Source of the DNA: Miscanthus floridulus
Taxonomy: Eukaryota > Streptophyta > Magnoliopsida > Poales > Poaceae
DNA length: 64,000 nt
Direction: 5' to 3'
NCBI RefSeq assembly: GCF_019320115.1
Contig: NC_089584.1
Coordinates: forward strand, 102,658,320-102,722,319
In this document: piece by piece, positions 1 to 11,186 of the stretch
Layout: every line of letters starts with the position of its first letter
Position numbering within the stretch: the first letter of the stretch is position 1
Made by a program: the position numbers and the translations under genes
The notes under the pieces: model-generated
What the model saw: the letters and a program-made list of their open reading frames with translations, nothing else
What the model was told of the DNA's origin: nothing
Database searches by the model: none

Positions 1-841
1 CTCATCTCCATCATTAATTCATCATCTTTGTGAGATTGAGAGAGAATCCAAGTGTATTGCTTGAGTGATTGCATTTAGAGGCACTTGATATTCGTGTTGC
101 GCTACGGATTTCGCTTGTTACTCTTGGTGGTTGCCACCACCTAGATGGTTGGAGCAGCGGTGGAGGATTGGCACAAGTTGGTGATTGTTCGTGGCCATCT
201 CCGATGATTGTGAGGGGAGTTGTACCTTCCCCGGCGGAGCGCCGAAAGGTAACTCTAGTAAATTGCTCGTGTCATTGAGTTACCTTACTTATGGGTCAGT
301 TCTTGCGGTGTCCTATCGTGTGGATGAGGTTTGTAAAACACCTCTTAGCCGCCGAATCACCAAGTGTTGGTCGACATAACGGGGACGTAGCGTATTGGTA
401 AGCACGTGAACCTCAGGAGAAAATCGATTGTCTCTTGTCTTTGGTATTCTCCCGGTGATTGGCTATATATTCATCTTGTGATTGGTTCATCCCCTACACG
501 TCGGTATAATCATCCTACTCACTTATTTACATTCTTGCAAACTAGTTGATACAAGCTCTTTAGTGTAATTAGAATTAAGAGCTTGCTTTATTATTTATAT
601 TCATCTAGTTGAGCTCTTTAGAGTAGCAAGACTGAGAGCTCATAGTGAGTAATTACATAGCAAGTTTGGGTGCCTAAGTAATCATTGCAACTAGAATTAT
701 TGGATAGGTGGCTTGCAACCCTTGTAGAGCTAGAGCAAGTTTGTATTATGCTATTTGTCATACTAATCAAATTGCTCTAGTTAATTTATAGATTTTTAAA
801 TAGGCTATTCACCCCCCCTCTAGCCATATTAGGACCTTTCA
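1..841 (+). repeat. 3' part of an LTR (TGAAAGGTCC...GGACCTTTCA family)
   Basis: The window opens inside an LTR that ends GGACCTTTCA at 841. Its text around 120-420 (GCTTGTTACTCTTGGTGGTT, then AAGCACGTGAACCTC) matches the same part of the LTR at 14846-17290, so both belong to one family. The sequence after 841 is a Harbinger transposase in mid-gene, so this retroelement (or solo LTR) inserted into that transposase. The start and any target duplication lie outside the window. Confidence 0.8.
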
Positions 842-1225
842 GGGGTGTTCCAAAAGCATTGGGCTATCATACGTCACCCAGCTAGACTCTGGGAACGGGA
901 AGAGCTAGCCAATATTATGTATGCATGTATTATTTTGCACAACATGATAATAGAGGATGAGAGAGGCATCTATGACACACCAGATGATAACACATATGAG
1001 CAAGCACAATCATCCCCAAATTTAATCGGACTAGCACATGGACCAATTTATGGATTCACAGATGTACTTGACAAAGACATGGAAAATTCGCAATCGATCA
1101 AGTCACATGCGTCTCAAGGAAGATTTAATAGAGCACATATGGCAAAAATTCAGTACACAACAGCATCAAGCACACCAAGAGTAGAGTCTCAAGGAGTGAA
1201 ATTTTATAGTTTTTATGCAATGTAA
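842..1225 (+). pseudogene. PIF/Harbinger transposase, C-terminal fragment
   Basis: About 127 codons read open to a stop at 1223-1225. The motifs VFQKHWAIIRHPARLW and ACIILHNMIIEDE are typical of the C-terminal part of the HARBI1-like DDE nuclease of PIF/Harbinger transposons. The HNMIIEDE segment should hold the last catalytic acidic residue (family knowledge). The N-terminal part, with the first two catalytic Asp residues, is missing because the LTR ending at 841 interrupts the gene. The tail (MAKIQYTTASST region) is open but of no known function. It cannot encode a working transposase as it stands. Confidence 0.8.
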
Positions 1226-2091
1226 TTTTACAGTATTGCCTCAGCTAGATTATGGCTTATCCAATTAATTAAGGATTATGTGTTCCCCTCCAAATACTTT
1301 GTAATCGTATCAATATTTAGGCACTTGTACTTTCTTCCTTTCATTGTTCTCAGTTTGCAAACATAAACTAAATATAGCAATCGTACCAACTGTAAGTCCA
1401 TGCAAACATAAACTAAATATAGCAGAGATTGGTGGTAGAGATACCTGATGAGGCGGAGGCTTGTTGCCGCGCTGGCCGTCTATGAGGTGGCCTTCCGCGA
1501 GGTGGACGCGCCCAAGATTTTCGCCCATCCACGCGCCATGGGAGGTGGTCGTGCCGCCCGTCCGCGATCTAGCCGCGCCGCCCGTCCGTGAGCTGGCCAC
1601 GCCGGCCGTCTGCGAGGTGGACGCGCGGGCCGTCCGCGAGGTGCTGGTGCCCCAGGTTGCCGGCCATCCGTGAGGGGGCACGCCCTAGGTCACCGGGCGC
1701 CCGCGAGGTCACCGTGCAAAGCCACCCAATCTGACTGTGTAGGCTTCATCAGGACAGGGAAGTTGCACATCCTAGTTGATGCAATACTTGAGGAGGTAGA
1801 TACGGAAGGGCATGGTCGGATTTGGTGGAAAGAGTGAGATCGGGGATGGAGGTGATGGAGGCGGCGGCGGCGGCGGACGAAGCTCTCCAGCAACTCGCGC
1901 GAAGGAAACGGGAGGTTGAGGACCAAGAATTTTATTTGATCGTGGGCCCCACTCCTTTGGACAGATGAGTCGGATACATTGTGCCTTGTGAAATAGCTAT
2001 TGCCACCTGCTGTGGGACCTAGTCCTATGGACTGGTTCACCCATATACATTGCTGTTGCTCTAAGATCAGCAAGATAAACAAGGAAAACAC
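1226..2091. other. Gene-free stretch with two repeat patches
   Basis: Probably the 3' flank of the Harbinger element. It has a direct repeat of GCAAACATAAACTAAATATA (about 1357 and 1402, period 45). It also has a GC-rich block (about 1470-1710) of imperfect units built on CCGTCYGCGAGGTGGACGCG. Open frames run through the block on both strands, as expected for GC-rich repeats. No gene recognised. Confidence 0.5.
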
Positions 2092-2366
2092 TAGGGATGA
2101 AAACGGATCGGATACGGACGGATATCACCGATATTACATTTGTTTTCATATTTTTGTCCAGACTTGGATTCGAATACGGATAGTGTCAACTATGTCGGAT
2201 AGGATACGATTGGATATCGATATCATAAATATGCGATTTGAGTATTCGGATACGGATACAGTATCAGATGTTGGATATCCGGACTCGGATACGGACAGAT
2301 CTCAACCCCTCTAAACGGATTCGGTTTCGAATACTGTCGGAAAATATCCGTACCGTTTTCATCCCT
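2092..2366. mobile_element. hAT-like MITE with AGGGATGAAAACGG termini
   Basis: The left end AGGGATGAAAACGG (2093) and right end CCGTTTTCATCCCT (2353-2366) are exact inverted repeats of 14 bp. The interior is rich in GGATACGGA / GATATCC units and non-coding. Flanks share CAAGGAA (2080-2086 and 2368-2374), a possible but offset target duplication. The superfamily is inferred from termini only. Confidence 0.65.
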
Positions 2367-2703
2367 CCAAGGAAGGCTGCTGCTTGGCACTGTTGCACCG
2401 GGGGCGGGTGATGGGAGCATAGCGGCCGGCCCGCCTGATCTGAATCCCTGACCCGTATGGGGTAGCCTAGCCAGGGTCGCATTGAACCGCGGAATCAATG
2501 GTCTATCCTAGGATGCGGCCCCGGACCGCACGCATGGCTCCATCGAGACGACCGACGTATACACCAGGCAGGCAGGCACACACGCAGTAGATTGAAGCCG
2601 TGGGGCCTGCAGCGTCACGTTCTCTTGGCCCCACAGGCCACGGGGAACAGCAGCGACGCCGTCCGCTCCTTCCACACTTGAGGCCATTTCGGTTTTAGGT
2701 TCC
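2367..2703. other. Gene-free GC-rich stretch
   Basis: No coding, repeat or regulatory signal recognised. Open frames on the minus strand look like composition effects. Confidence 0.4.
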
Positions 2704-2946
2704 ATAACTTGCGACTAATTTATGAGACGAATTTTTTAAACCTAATTAGTTCATGATTTGACAATGTGGTGCTATAGTAAACATGTACTGATGATAGATT
2801 AATTAGGCTTTAAAAAATCGTCTCGTAAATTAGTCTCTATCTATGTAATTGGTTTTGTAATTAGTCTATATTTAATGCTCTTTATTAGTATCTAAACATT
2901 CGATGTGACATGAATTTTATGAGCAACTAAAGAACCAAACACCCCC
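2704..2946 (-). mobile_element. Tourist-like MITE, one end missing
   Basis: Closely matches the right two-thirds of the complete copy at 29878-30214: the AACTTGCGACTAATTTATGA segment, the CATGATTTGACAATGTGGTG core, and the end GAACCAAACACCCCC followed by TAA at 2947-2949. The other terminus is absent. Confidence 0.75.
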
Positions 2947-3270
2947 TAAGCCGAAACCAACATGCTGCTGGCAGAGCCACGCCGCTCTGCTTTGCTGCCG
3001 AAAGCGCTGTCAGGAGGGCGGCACCCAGCCCTAGCCTGGTACTGCTACCACTGTTGCACTGGCTATGCTGCAGAAGCCGAATGCAGCATGCGGGTGCTGC
3101 GTCAACTTGTCGGACCATTGTTGTTGTTTTTTTTGAGCCTGGACCATTGCTGATTTGTTGTGCTGAACTTGGTAAATGTGGTGGTTGCAACTGCAACAAT
3201 TACCATTTCTTTTGTACTCTACTTAATTTAGTGGTATTTTCTATGCATCTAAATATTAGTAGTTTTATAC
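2947..3270. other. Gene-free stretch
   Basis: A short GC-rich patch (2960-3110) followed by AT-rich sequence. Nothing recognised. Confidence 0.4.
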
Positions 3271-3536
3271 ACTCCCTCCTCCACAAATAAATGCAATTAT
3301 AACATAGTACGAAGTTAAAGTATCTTAAATTTGACTAACTATATATAAAAAATAAAAATATTTATGATATCAAATAAGTATCATTGGATTTGACATCAGA
3401 TATATTTTTATAATATATTTATTTGACTTCATAAATGTTAATATTTTTATCTATTTATGTGGTCAAATATTCGACACTTTAACCCAGAATGCACGTAGAA
3501 CCGTGTCCTTTTCTGGATAGAGATAGATGTAGTAAT
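3271..3536. mobile_element. Possible Stowaway/mariner-like MITE
   Basis: Starts CTCCCTCC after TACA, is AT-rich, and ends near GGATAGAGATAGATGTAGTA. The CTCCCTCC start is a Stowaway hallmark, but the inverted repeat is poor, so the element is degraded or only partial. Confidence 0.4.
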
Positions 3537-4183
3537 TAATTAAATTTAAAATTGTTTGACTCCTAAGAAATATTAGTTTTAGCTGTGTCGTGTTGGCGAT
3601 GCAGTCTACTTTATCTGGAGCACAGTCTACTTTATTTGGTCCATGGACACGAGCACATGCTATTAATTACTTACAAACAAAACATGTATCACGCGTGCCA
3701 TAAATAAAGTATACTAAAGCTCTATAAAGCTCTGCTTACTCTTTCTGATGCTTGGTTGGCAGTTGCTTTGCCTATCATATCACCACTAAATGGATCGCCA
3801 TACAATCATTCCTTCGACCACAGCCGGCTTGCTTTGCTATCTTCAATTATTTTGCTTGTTTGCCCTTTAAGAACAGCACAGAAATTTAAGAATAGACAAC
3901 TTGTGTTGTGGGGCGCTTTATCATTGGATCAACTGATGGGTCGTTCTGCTTTCGAGAATGCTCAACGCAACGGACCGCATTATGGGTGCCTTTTTATGTG
4001 TCCCCCGTTTTGCTTTGAGCATATAACAGTGTAGAGCACACATGATCTCGGCGAGATGTAGCATGACATCAAGCTGTGTACGAGTAGTGAGTGTATTTGA
4101 TTTGGTTAGTTGTTGCCAACCCTGACTGATCCAACACATCAGACCATGCCACTCGCCATCATGATGCTTAGTTAATTAGCCAG
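3537..4183. other. Gene-free stretch
   Basis: No gene recognised. A 15-base string GCAGTCTACTTTATC recurs with changes at 3601 and 3621, and CTATAAAGCTCTG lies near 3721. Short open frames have no recognisable protein. Confidence 0.4.
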
Positions 4184-4185
4184 TA

Positions 4186-4413
4186 CTCCCTCCATGATTT
4201 TTTATATGTCGTATTAGGTTTATCCTACATCAAAAATTTGTATTTTCAACCATCAATTTTGAGATATCCCAGTATGAAAGTATTTGTTACAGTGAATCTA
4301 AAACATAAATATCATGTTGTTGATATGTTTTTTTTTCCTGAAAGTGATTGTCAAAGTTAGTGATGTTTAACTTAAGATAAAACTAATATGACATGTAAAA
4401 AGAACAGATGGAG
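4186..4413. mobile_element. Stowaway-like MITE
   Basis: 228 bp flanked by TA on both sides (4184-4185 and 4414-4415). The left end CTCCCTCCATGATTTTTTAT and the reverse complement of the right end (CTCCATCTGTTCTTTTTACA) match over about 35 bp including TGTCGTATTAG / TGTCATATTAG. TA duplication plus these termini define the Tc1/mariner-derived Stowaway group. Confidence 0.85.
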
Positions 4414-4415
4414 TA

Positions 4416-5196
4416 GCTTTTAATTTTGCGTGTTCATTTTGTGGGGCAAAAGTTGAATACGACAGCGCGAGTGCATATGTACTTGATCGATGAGCTCGAG
4501 AGGAGACTTGTTTGTGAAACAAGAGACAACGACGGGTAGCACCTCTGCCTCTAATACATGGTCTCTGTTAATCAAATTTTTCATAGATACGTAGCAACAC
4601 CTGTCTCTAATAATAAATCACAGCCGTTGGAGAGCCCAGCAAATCCGTCGCACCCAAAAGTCAGAGCCCGCTTACTTTCCCCCCTTCACGCCTCATTCTC
4701 GGGGGTCAACTCACACACTGACTTTTCTTTGTTCCGTTTTCCCACTGGCGCTCATAATAATGCCCATTCTTCCTCTCAACCATGTGTTGCCTCTACTGCC
4801 GCAGGCCTCAAATCCAGCCTTTGTCCCTGCCCCTTCCTCATAAATTCTTCCCCACTTGTCTTGGTAGATTGAAGAGGCTAGGCAGAACCCAACTTTGGTT
4901 GTCAAGCCCAACCACCCCTGCATGTTGATCCCAGCGCCAGTTCACTAGAGGCTGAACCTTCATAGTTTCGGTCCACTCGAGCTTGCAGTCCCTTGTCGCC
5001 ACCCTGCCTTCAACACTTGGGCTTCCATCCTGGCGCCCTCTTGCCTGAGGTCGAGCTCTTGCCCAAGCTCGGCCTCAATGATGCGCCTTCGCTCGAGCTT
5101 AGCCTCCTGGATGACTTCTTGGCTTTGCTTGGGCCGAGGAAGGTAGAAAGTATGGTTTTTGATTTGGGAATTATTGCTGGAGTTAAGTCTACAAAA
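4416..5196. other. Gene-free stretch
   Basis: Mixed composition with a C-rich part (4650-5140). Open frames exist on both strands but match no family I know. No repeat structure seen. Confidence 0.4.
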
Positions 5197-5198
5197 TA

Positions 5199-5326
5199 CT
5201 CCATCCGGTCGTTTTGGCATTTCTAGATACACAACTTTATTACATAGTTAGACATATAGTATATCTCAGTGTATAGCAAAAGCTAGTACCTAAAAGTCAA
5301 AACGATCTAATTTGGAATAGAGGATG
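5199..5326. mobile_element. Short Stowaway-like MITE
   Basis: 128 bp with TA flanks. The left end CTCCATCCGGTCGTTTTGGC pairs with the right-end reverse complement CATCCTCTATTCCAAATTAG, and GTCGTTTTG with CAAAACGA just inside. Non-coding. Confidence 0.75.
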
Positions 5327-5328
5327 TA

Positions 5329-6374
5329 GGTCATAAAGATTGGTGGAGCCCCAAATTAAACATAAGGACTTTTTTTAAGGTGGAGTTGCTTCTGGGAGCT
5401 TGATTATTTTTTGCACAACAATTGCTATATCCCCCAAGATGACTTTTTTAAGCTTGTTAAAATATTGGCTTCTATTGGATGGATACCAGATCATATTGTA
5501 TTCAAAGTATATCCTAAGAAATTTTAGTACGCATGCGAAGCTGCTATAGAAAACCTCTTAGCTCTAAGAGTAACTCAAAGATCCTCTTTGTATTCTTGTT
5601 AATTGATAGAAATAGAGATTTTTATGAAAAAATAACCTCCAACAAATTCTTTAATTAGATATCTAAATATAGCCATTATACATTCCAGATTTCACGCTAG
5701 CCGAAGATGGAGAGCAAGTTTGTTTTTCTAAAATGCGCATAAGATATTGAGAAGTTGTTGGAAGACGAATATAAATATCAACTTTCAAATAACTATCCAG
5801 ACGATGAATCGAAGAGTGAATTTCAAAAAGACTCACGGAGAGATGCTCTAAGACATTTTTACTAGGCAATGCCGTCATACACTTTGATACGAGAAAGTAC
5901 CTTGTTATGAATGTTTAGGTACTGTTGTTTAGATTAAGCTTCCTCCTTATTGTATTGGAGTTTAGCTCGCTCATGAGAAATTTAAATCCGCATATGAACC
6001 TCGTCGCCTCTAACCTGAAGTCTCTGTCAAGTGAGGCCACCGTTCAAACAAGTCTACGTCCTCTTTAAAATACGGGAAATTGGTGAATCATACGCTCTTT
6101 TTTTATTATAAAATCGAACCGGCTCAGGATCAGTCCTGTCGGTCCAGCGCAGTGCCACTGCTGCCCGTCCGTCCCCACGGCCACCTAGCTAATTGCGACC
6201 CTACCTAACAGCAAAAACCCAGCACGCCATGCAAACCCAAACCAAACAACAAGAAACCTCCCCTCCCCCTGACCCCTCTCCGCTGTAGCCACCGCTCCCC
6301 GACGTCCCCCGAACGGCGAACGCTGCCCGTCCAGTCCAGCCTGCCGTTTGCCGCCGCAAATCTCATCGAAAAAA
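5329..6374. other. Gene-free region upstream of the receptor-kinase gene
   Basis: The AT-rich part (5329-5990) includes CTCTAAGAG near 5570 and GATGCTCTAAG near 5843, which may be the ends of a worn MITE. From about 6110 it becomes GC-rich, as grass promoters and leaders often are. No CDS recognised. Confidence 0.4.
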
Positions 6375-6382
6375 CTATAAAA
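6375..6382 (+). promoter_or_regulatory. Candidate TATA box of the ALE2-like gene
   Basis: CTATAAAA lies 229 bp upstream of the proposed start codon at 6604, where AT-rich sequence gives way to a GC-rich leader. Position and sequence fit a plant TATA box. The transcription start is not known. Confidence 0.5.
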
Positions 6383-6603
6383 AAAACTGGCGCCCGATCA
6401 ATGAAGGCGAAGCGCGCAGCAGAGATCCAGAGAGGAGGCTGGGCTGCGCCGTTACTAGTCGGCTTTGTGCGCGCGTGCTCTGCTGCCTGCTCGCGCAGCT
6501 CGCGCGTGCAGCGTGTCGGAGATGTGATGGGAGCCCGGCTGTCGGTCCGAGTTTTTGTTTGCCTCTGGACCGTGGCGCGGGGAGGAGGCAAGCTGGCGGT
6601 GGG

Positions 6604-6712
6604 ATGGGTCGGCGCGGAGGAGGAAGAGGAGCAGGAGGGGGAGCCTTGGGCGGCTGTGCTCTCCTCGCCGCCGCCTTGGTTGTCTCGACGCTCGTGATCC
6701 AGGGTGCTGGAG
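6604..6712 (+). CDS. ALE2: ALE2-like exon 1: signal peptide
   Basis: ATG at 6604 opens about 36 codons: Arg/Gly-rich MGRRGGGRGAGGG, then the hydrophobic stretch CALLAAALVVSTLVIQG, which reads as a secretory signal. The exon ends in phase 1 at a strong donor (AG|GTACGT, 6713), and all clear downstream exons accept phase 1, which supports this as the true first exon. Open frames on the opposite strand over this GC-rich area are shadows. Confidence 0.7.
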
Positions 6713-7695
6713 GTACGTACGTACACGAGTCACCTCTGGGGTTGGTCTAGGGGAGTTTGGTGGTTTCCTCTTTCCTGTGGCTAGTTTTATCAGGACCACG
6801 CGTGCTTGGGTGCTCGTGTAGTTTACAGCTTATTTAGTTACTCCTGACAATTTTGGTGGTCCGAGTTGTCCAAACAGGAGAGTGGAGCGTTACCTAGTTT
6901 GCACTTCCCTCATTTTTTACAGTTATAAATTGATGGCTGAATCATGTGTTCCACTTTAGACTTAACTTTATTCGAACCTTTGATCTGTTTGGACCGCAGA
7001 CTAATTCTAGGTCTAGGTGGTACTGTTTGTGATTTGTCGTTTGTCCTAATAATGTCATAAACGGCCCATGCTTAAGCGATGAAGAGTATCCACTTAAATT
7101 CAAATTCTAGATACAGATCTTGAAGTTTACTTGGTTACAAGAAAAGAAGTTTATGCACCTGAAATTTGGCATGATCGATTCGATATCCGTCGTGTAGGAT
7201 GCCTATTGGTTTTATTTTAACGAGTGAATGTGGCAATGTTAGTGCTTAACTCTGTTATAGACCTAAGACAGTGCGCAATGGCAACTTTGGATGAAATTAC
7301 TACGTACTAGTTTACAATGATTGCAGGGCATACCAGTAGTGTTTGAGGGGCAAGAGACGAGGCTCTACATTTTAGATATAAAGCACTGGTTCTTTAGTTC
7401 AAACCAGCATCTAGATTAGTGTTTAGCCGTACCTGATCATATAATGACCACATACCTCAATAACTGCTTCAGTTAATCATATCTTTTAGTTTAACACTGT
7501 GTTGTGATAGTTTACGAAGTACACTGTCAGCTTATTTTCACCATAGGTTCTTCAATCCTAGAAATTTTCTTGATGGTAAAGAAAGATGAAAAAGCTATTG
7601 TACTGAATTTTACTCTGTCCCACTAGGAGACAAACAAGTTCGTCAATGCTGGTAAAAATCATTGAACATTCTATTTGACATCTATTTTTTTGAAG

Positions 7696-7827
7696 GGTTG
7701 AAGCAATCTCATGCACCCGCTGTTGCTCGCAAAGTTCTTCTATCCATTACGAATTGGAATCCACAAAATTACTTGGATGATGTACTTCATCCATCACAAG
7801 TACAAGATCAAAGACTCGAACGCTTAG
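7696..7827 (+). CDS. Candidate ALE2-like ectodomain exon
   Basis: A 132-bp open segment lies between acceptor TTTTTTTGAAG (AG at 7694-7695) and donor GTCTAT (7828), entering and leaving in phase 1 like the certain exons. It encodes a peptide with SHAPAVARKV and NWNPQNYLDD. Length and phase fit, but the sequence is not Pro-rich and the donor is weak. Confidence 0.45.
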
Positions 7828-8129
7828 GTCTATAACCACAAAACTGTATAATTAATGTTTTGCAATTTTCACTTTTATTATATATCGTGATGGGTGTTTC
7901 TGAGGTAGAAACAATCGTCCAAATTGTTTCTTTGTTAGGATTAACCGCAAAACCACCCGCAAGAACTACTATTTGTTGTACATGTTAATAAATGGTAGGA
8001 TCAATATGCAACCCATCAATCAACCAGACGACCATGAAGTTCTACTTTGTGACTGAAAAACGGATGATTTTTCCTCTTTTTTATCTGCTTGGAAATGGTT
8101 GCACACTTCTAATAAGTTGCCTTCCACAG

Positions 8130-8290
8130 GTGAAACTGTTTCACCACCTAAACAATCAGTACTGACTGCAGTGGAACCTAGTGCTCTTGACCATTTTTAT
8201 CAGTAACCAAAGAGAAAAACGTCCCCATCTATGCAGAGCCCAGAGCCAATTGTTGATGAGTTTGTTGAACTCTATCTGCATCTTAACCTT
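8130..8290 (+). pseudogene. Candidate ectodomain exon with an in-frame stop
   Basis: After the acceptor CTTCCACAG (8121-8129), the phase-1 frame reads GETVSPPKQSVLTAVEPSAL, hits TAA at 8205-8207, then continues with protein-like sequence (PKRKTSPSMQSPEPIVDEFV). Either TAA is a mutation within a real exon or the exon ends just before it at a weak GTAACC donor. The right boundary is uncertain. Confidence 0.4.
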
Positions 8291-8463
8291 TAGAATCAGT
8301 TGGTATGATGGTTTCTTATTTTTACATTATTCACAGGCCAAGATGTCCCATCATTTCAAACTGGCAATGAACTTCCAAATCCTCATCTCCATCAAGTGAC
8401 TGCTGCTTTGCCATCTCTTCCAGTTCAACCACATGCGCCTCATCCTAAAATTTCTGCTGACAC

Positions 8464-9254
8464 TGTTGACAACAAAAAATGTTCATTTTGTGAAGTTGTC
8501 AAAATGTGAAATGGACTTCACCATTGCGTTCCTCTCGTCGAGACGGTCAAAAAACATATATGGAACGTCTAATTCGAAGCCCGGATGAAGAAGTTATGCC
8601 CTCGGAAAGATGTCTCATTGTCGGGAGTTCCGACGGGTGTCGGGACTTCCGGGAAGCCTGAAGAAATCTGCTTGGGTGTTTGGGGTTATCCCTACGTCGG
8701 GAGTTACGATAAAAGTCGGAAGTTCCGACACAAGTCGGGACTTCCGACATACCTGATAGAAAATCCTGTTCGGATCTGGCCTTTTGGATTCCAATTCGAA
8801 CTATTCCAAACTCGTGAGAAACTTAGAAAATAAGGTTTGGAGAGGTTTCCTACTGGGATAAGACCACCCCCCTCTATATATATGAGAGGATCATGGCCAA
8901 TTGAGTTCTCATCTATCCAATCGTCATACAAATCAATCTATCAACTCCTTACGCCCTAATTCCCCTCTCTCAACCCCTCTTGCTATTCGTTGAGTTTCCC
9001 TGTGAGATTCAGCGGCATCCTAGACGGCCTTGCTGGTCCTAGAAGATCCTCCACGTGCTCCTCCCTGACGGATCTTCCCAGGAGAAGTTCGGAAGCTTTC
9101 TAGCTAAGAACAGGCTCTACATCGGTCTCATCGGTCTTTAGATTGGTTTGATCGATTACACCGCGTTCTTGCTGCGTTGCAGGTTGTGTGCAACCTCTTT
9201 GGGCATCCAAGGCCCTGCAGGTGTGTTGGTTTGGGGTCATCCTAAACGTCAACA
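8464..9254 (+). repeat. 5' LTR of the gypsy element
   Basis: 791 bp, TGTTGAC...GTCAACA, with a TATA-like CTCTATATATATGAG near 8871. It contains a run of near-palindromic units of the type TCGGGAGTTCCGAC / GTCGGGACTTCCG (about 8615-8755). The 3' LTR lacks about 360 bp that are present here. Confidence 0.85.
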
Positions 9255-9314
9255 TACTTTTTGACGACTCCGCTGGGGACAGCGAAGCAAATAAAAAATC
9301 AATCTACTAGCAAC

Positions 9315-11186
9315 ATGGGAGGCAACAATGGTGCTGCCACCGACAAGGGTGACAAGACCAGCCCCTTCAATGAGGCTAACATGATCTTTCCTCAATCCAT
9401 GGATGAGCTTTCAGATGAGTTACGCCAGAAGCTTCAGGCCAAGCTCGATGCCGATGTCAAGGCTTTCTTGGAGAGCTGCACCAAGAATCGGCACGACAAG
9501 GTCACTTAGTTCCGTGAACCCTCCTACGACGATGCTACCGTTTCCGAATCTTCAGGCGCCGAGGAGAAGGGCAACGGAAAAGCTAAGTATGACGAGGAGG
9601 TAAATACTGATGCTTATCCTACTCATGCCAATTTTGCTCAGATGTTGATAGATGAAAGAAAATTGCATAGTAATAACCTTCAGCATCTTTCTAATCTACT
9701 CCAAGCACGTATGGATAAGTTAGAGGGCAAGACAACCGATTGTGATCAATCGGGTGCCGTGTAGCAGCCTCAATTCGGTATGCCTTTGAATTTTTATGAA
9801 AATTAAACCTCTCATGCTTCCGCTAGCCAATTTCAATCGGGCCCTTCGGCATCTGAAACTGATAAGGCCAGTCAACCTGGTGCTAGCACATCTACACGTA
9901 CAGGTGTTGGTGCACAAAGTTCGGGTCGAGCTCTCCGAACCGATTATGGAGCATCAACAAATAGAGCTTCAGTGGGGCATAATGTTTTACCAAACCCACC
10001 TAGTCAAATTCCTACATTTAATGTTACTCCTAATGCTCCTACTACCGATTTTGATGATGCTTTGAATCGGTTTAAGGATGAATTGGCTAAATCTCTTGAG
10101 AGTACTTTAGGAGTGCAACTTAAATCTAGTAGGAATACTTATCAAAAGCCATACCCTTCTACTTATGATTTCATGAAAGCACCTGATGGGTGAAGGGTAC
10201 CTGACTTTCAGAAATTTAGTGGTGATGATAGTAAATCAACCATGGAGCATACTAGCATGTTTCTTGCACAATTGGGTGAAGCTAGTGCTTATGATTTTAT
10301 GAAAGTTCGTAATTTTCCTTTATCTCTTACTGGCACAACTTTTGCATGGTTTACTTCATTACCATCTTGTTCTATTGGTTCATGGACTGAATTAGAAGAG
10401 AAATTTCATAATCACTTTTATAGCGGTGCTCATGAAACAAGATTGTCTCATCTTACATCGGTTCATCAAGGGCGTGATGAGTCCGTCCATGATTTTTTTA
10501 AACAATTTAGAGAGATTAAGAACCGATGTTTCCATTTAAATATTTCTGAAAGAGATTTAACTGATTTATGCTTTGCTGGTTTACATTCTAGTATTAGAGA
10601 AAAGCTTGAGCATTATGAGTTTCACAATGTTAATTAACTTATGCAAAAGGCCGTTTCAATTGAATCGCGCTTTAAAGAGTCTCGTGATGCTTATAAATCT
10701 TATCGTTAGAATGTGCATTTTGTTGGTGATTGTTCAGATGATTCTGATGATGATAATAAAAAATGTCTAGCTGCTGAAATTAAATGGCTAGCAGAGAATA
10801 AATTGGTTACTTGTCCTTCTCTCAAGCCAATTCATAAAAATCGGAATGAGAAAATGAAATTTACTTTTGATCTCTCTAAATGTGATCGAATCTTTGATGA
10901 ATTGTTGAAATTCAGTTATATTAGAATCAATTATACATTACCTTCAGTTGATGAGTTAAAGAGAAGGGCTTATTGCAAATATCATAATTCTTTTTCTCAT
11001 GCCACTAATGATTGCAATGTTTTTCGTCGGCAGGTCCAATCGACCCTTAATGAGGGACAATTGAGCCTTACTGAAATGCAAGTTGACAAGACCCCTTTTC
11101 CCATGCACATGGATGAAGCAGGGGCGTCAGCTATTTTGATTCGTCCAGAGCAAGCCGATAAAGCCCAAGGCAAGAACGTACAATGA
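9315..11186 (+). pseudogene. gypsy gag, broken by stops
   Basis: Gag starts MGGNNGAATDKGDKTSPFNE. Stops interrupt it at 9507-9509, near 9760 and 10190, and at 10635-10637. The capsid-like core (FAWFTSLPSCSIGSWTELEE; KFHNHFY; VHDFFKQFREIKNRC) is a Retrotrans_gag domain. Further on, a Cys/His segment CKYHNSFSHATNDCNVFRRQ is typical of Tat-type gag-pol polyproteins. The frame ends at 11184-11186, right where integrase sequence begins in another frame. No protease motif or RT follows. Confidence 0.8.

Noticed and set aside
6205..6821. Several overlapping frames on both strands around the first exon
   Set aside because: Composition shadows of a GC-rich leader; only the frame from 6604 has a signal peptide and a good donor.
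7322..7345. Possible small ALE2-like exon after TTGCAG
   Set aside because: The phase-1 frame meets TGA after six codons and no good donor precedes it.
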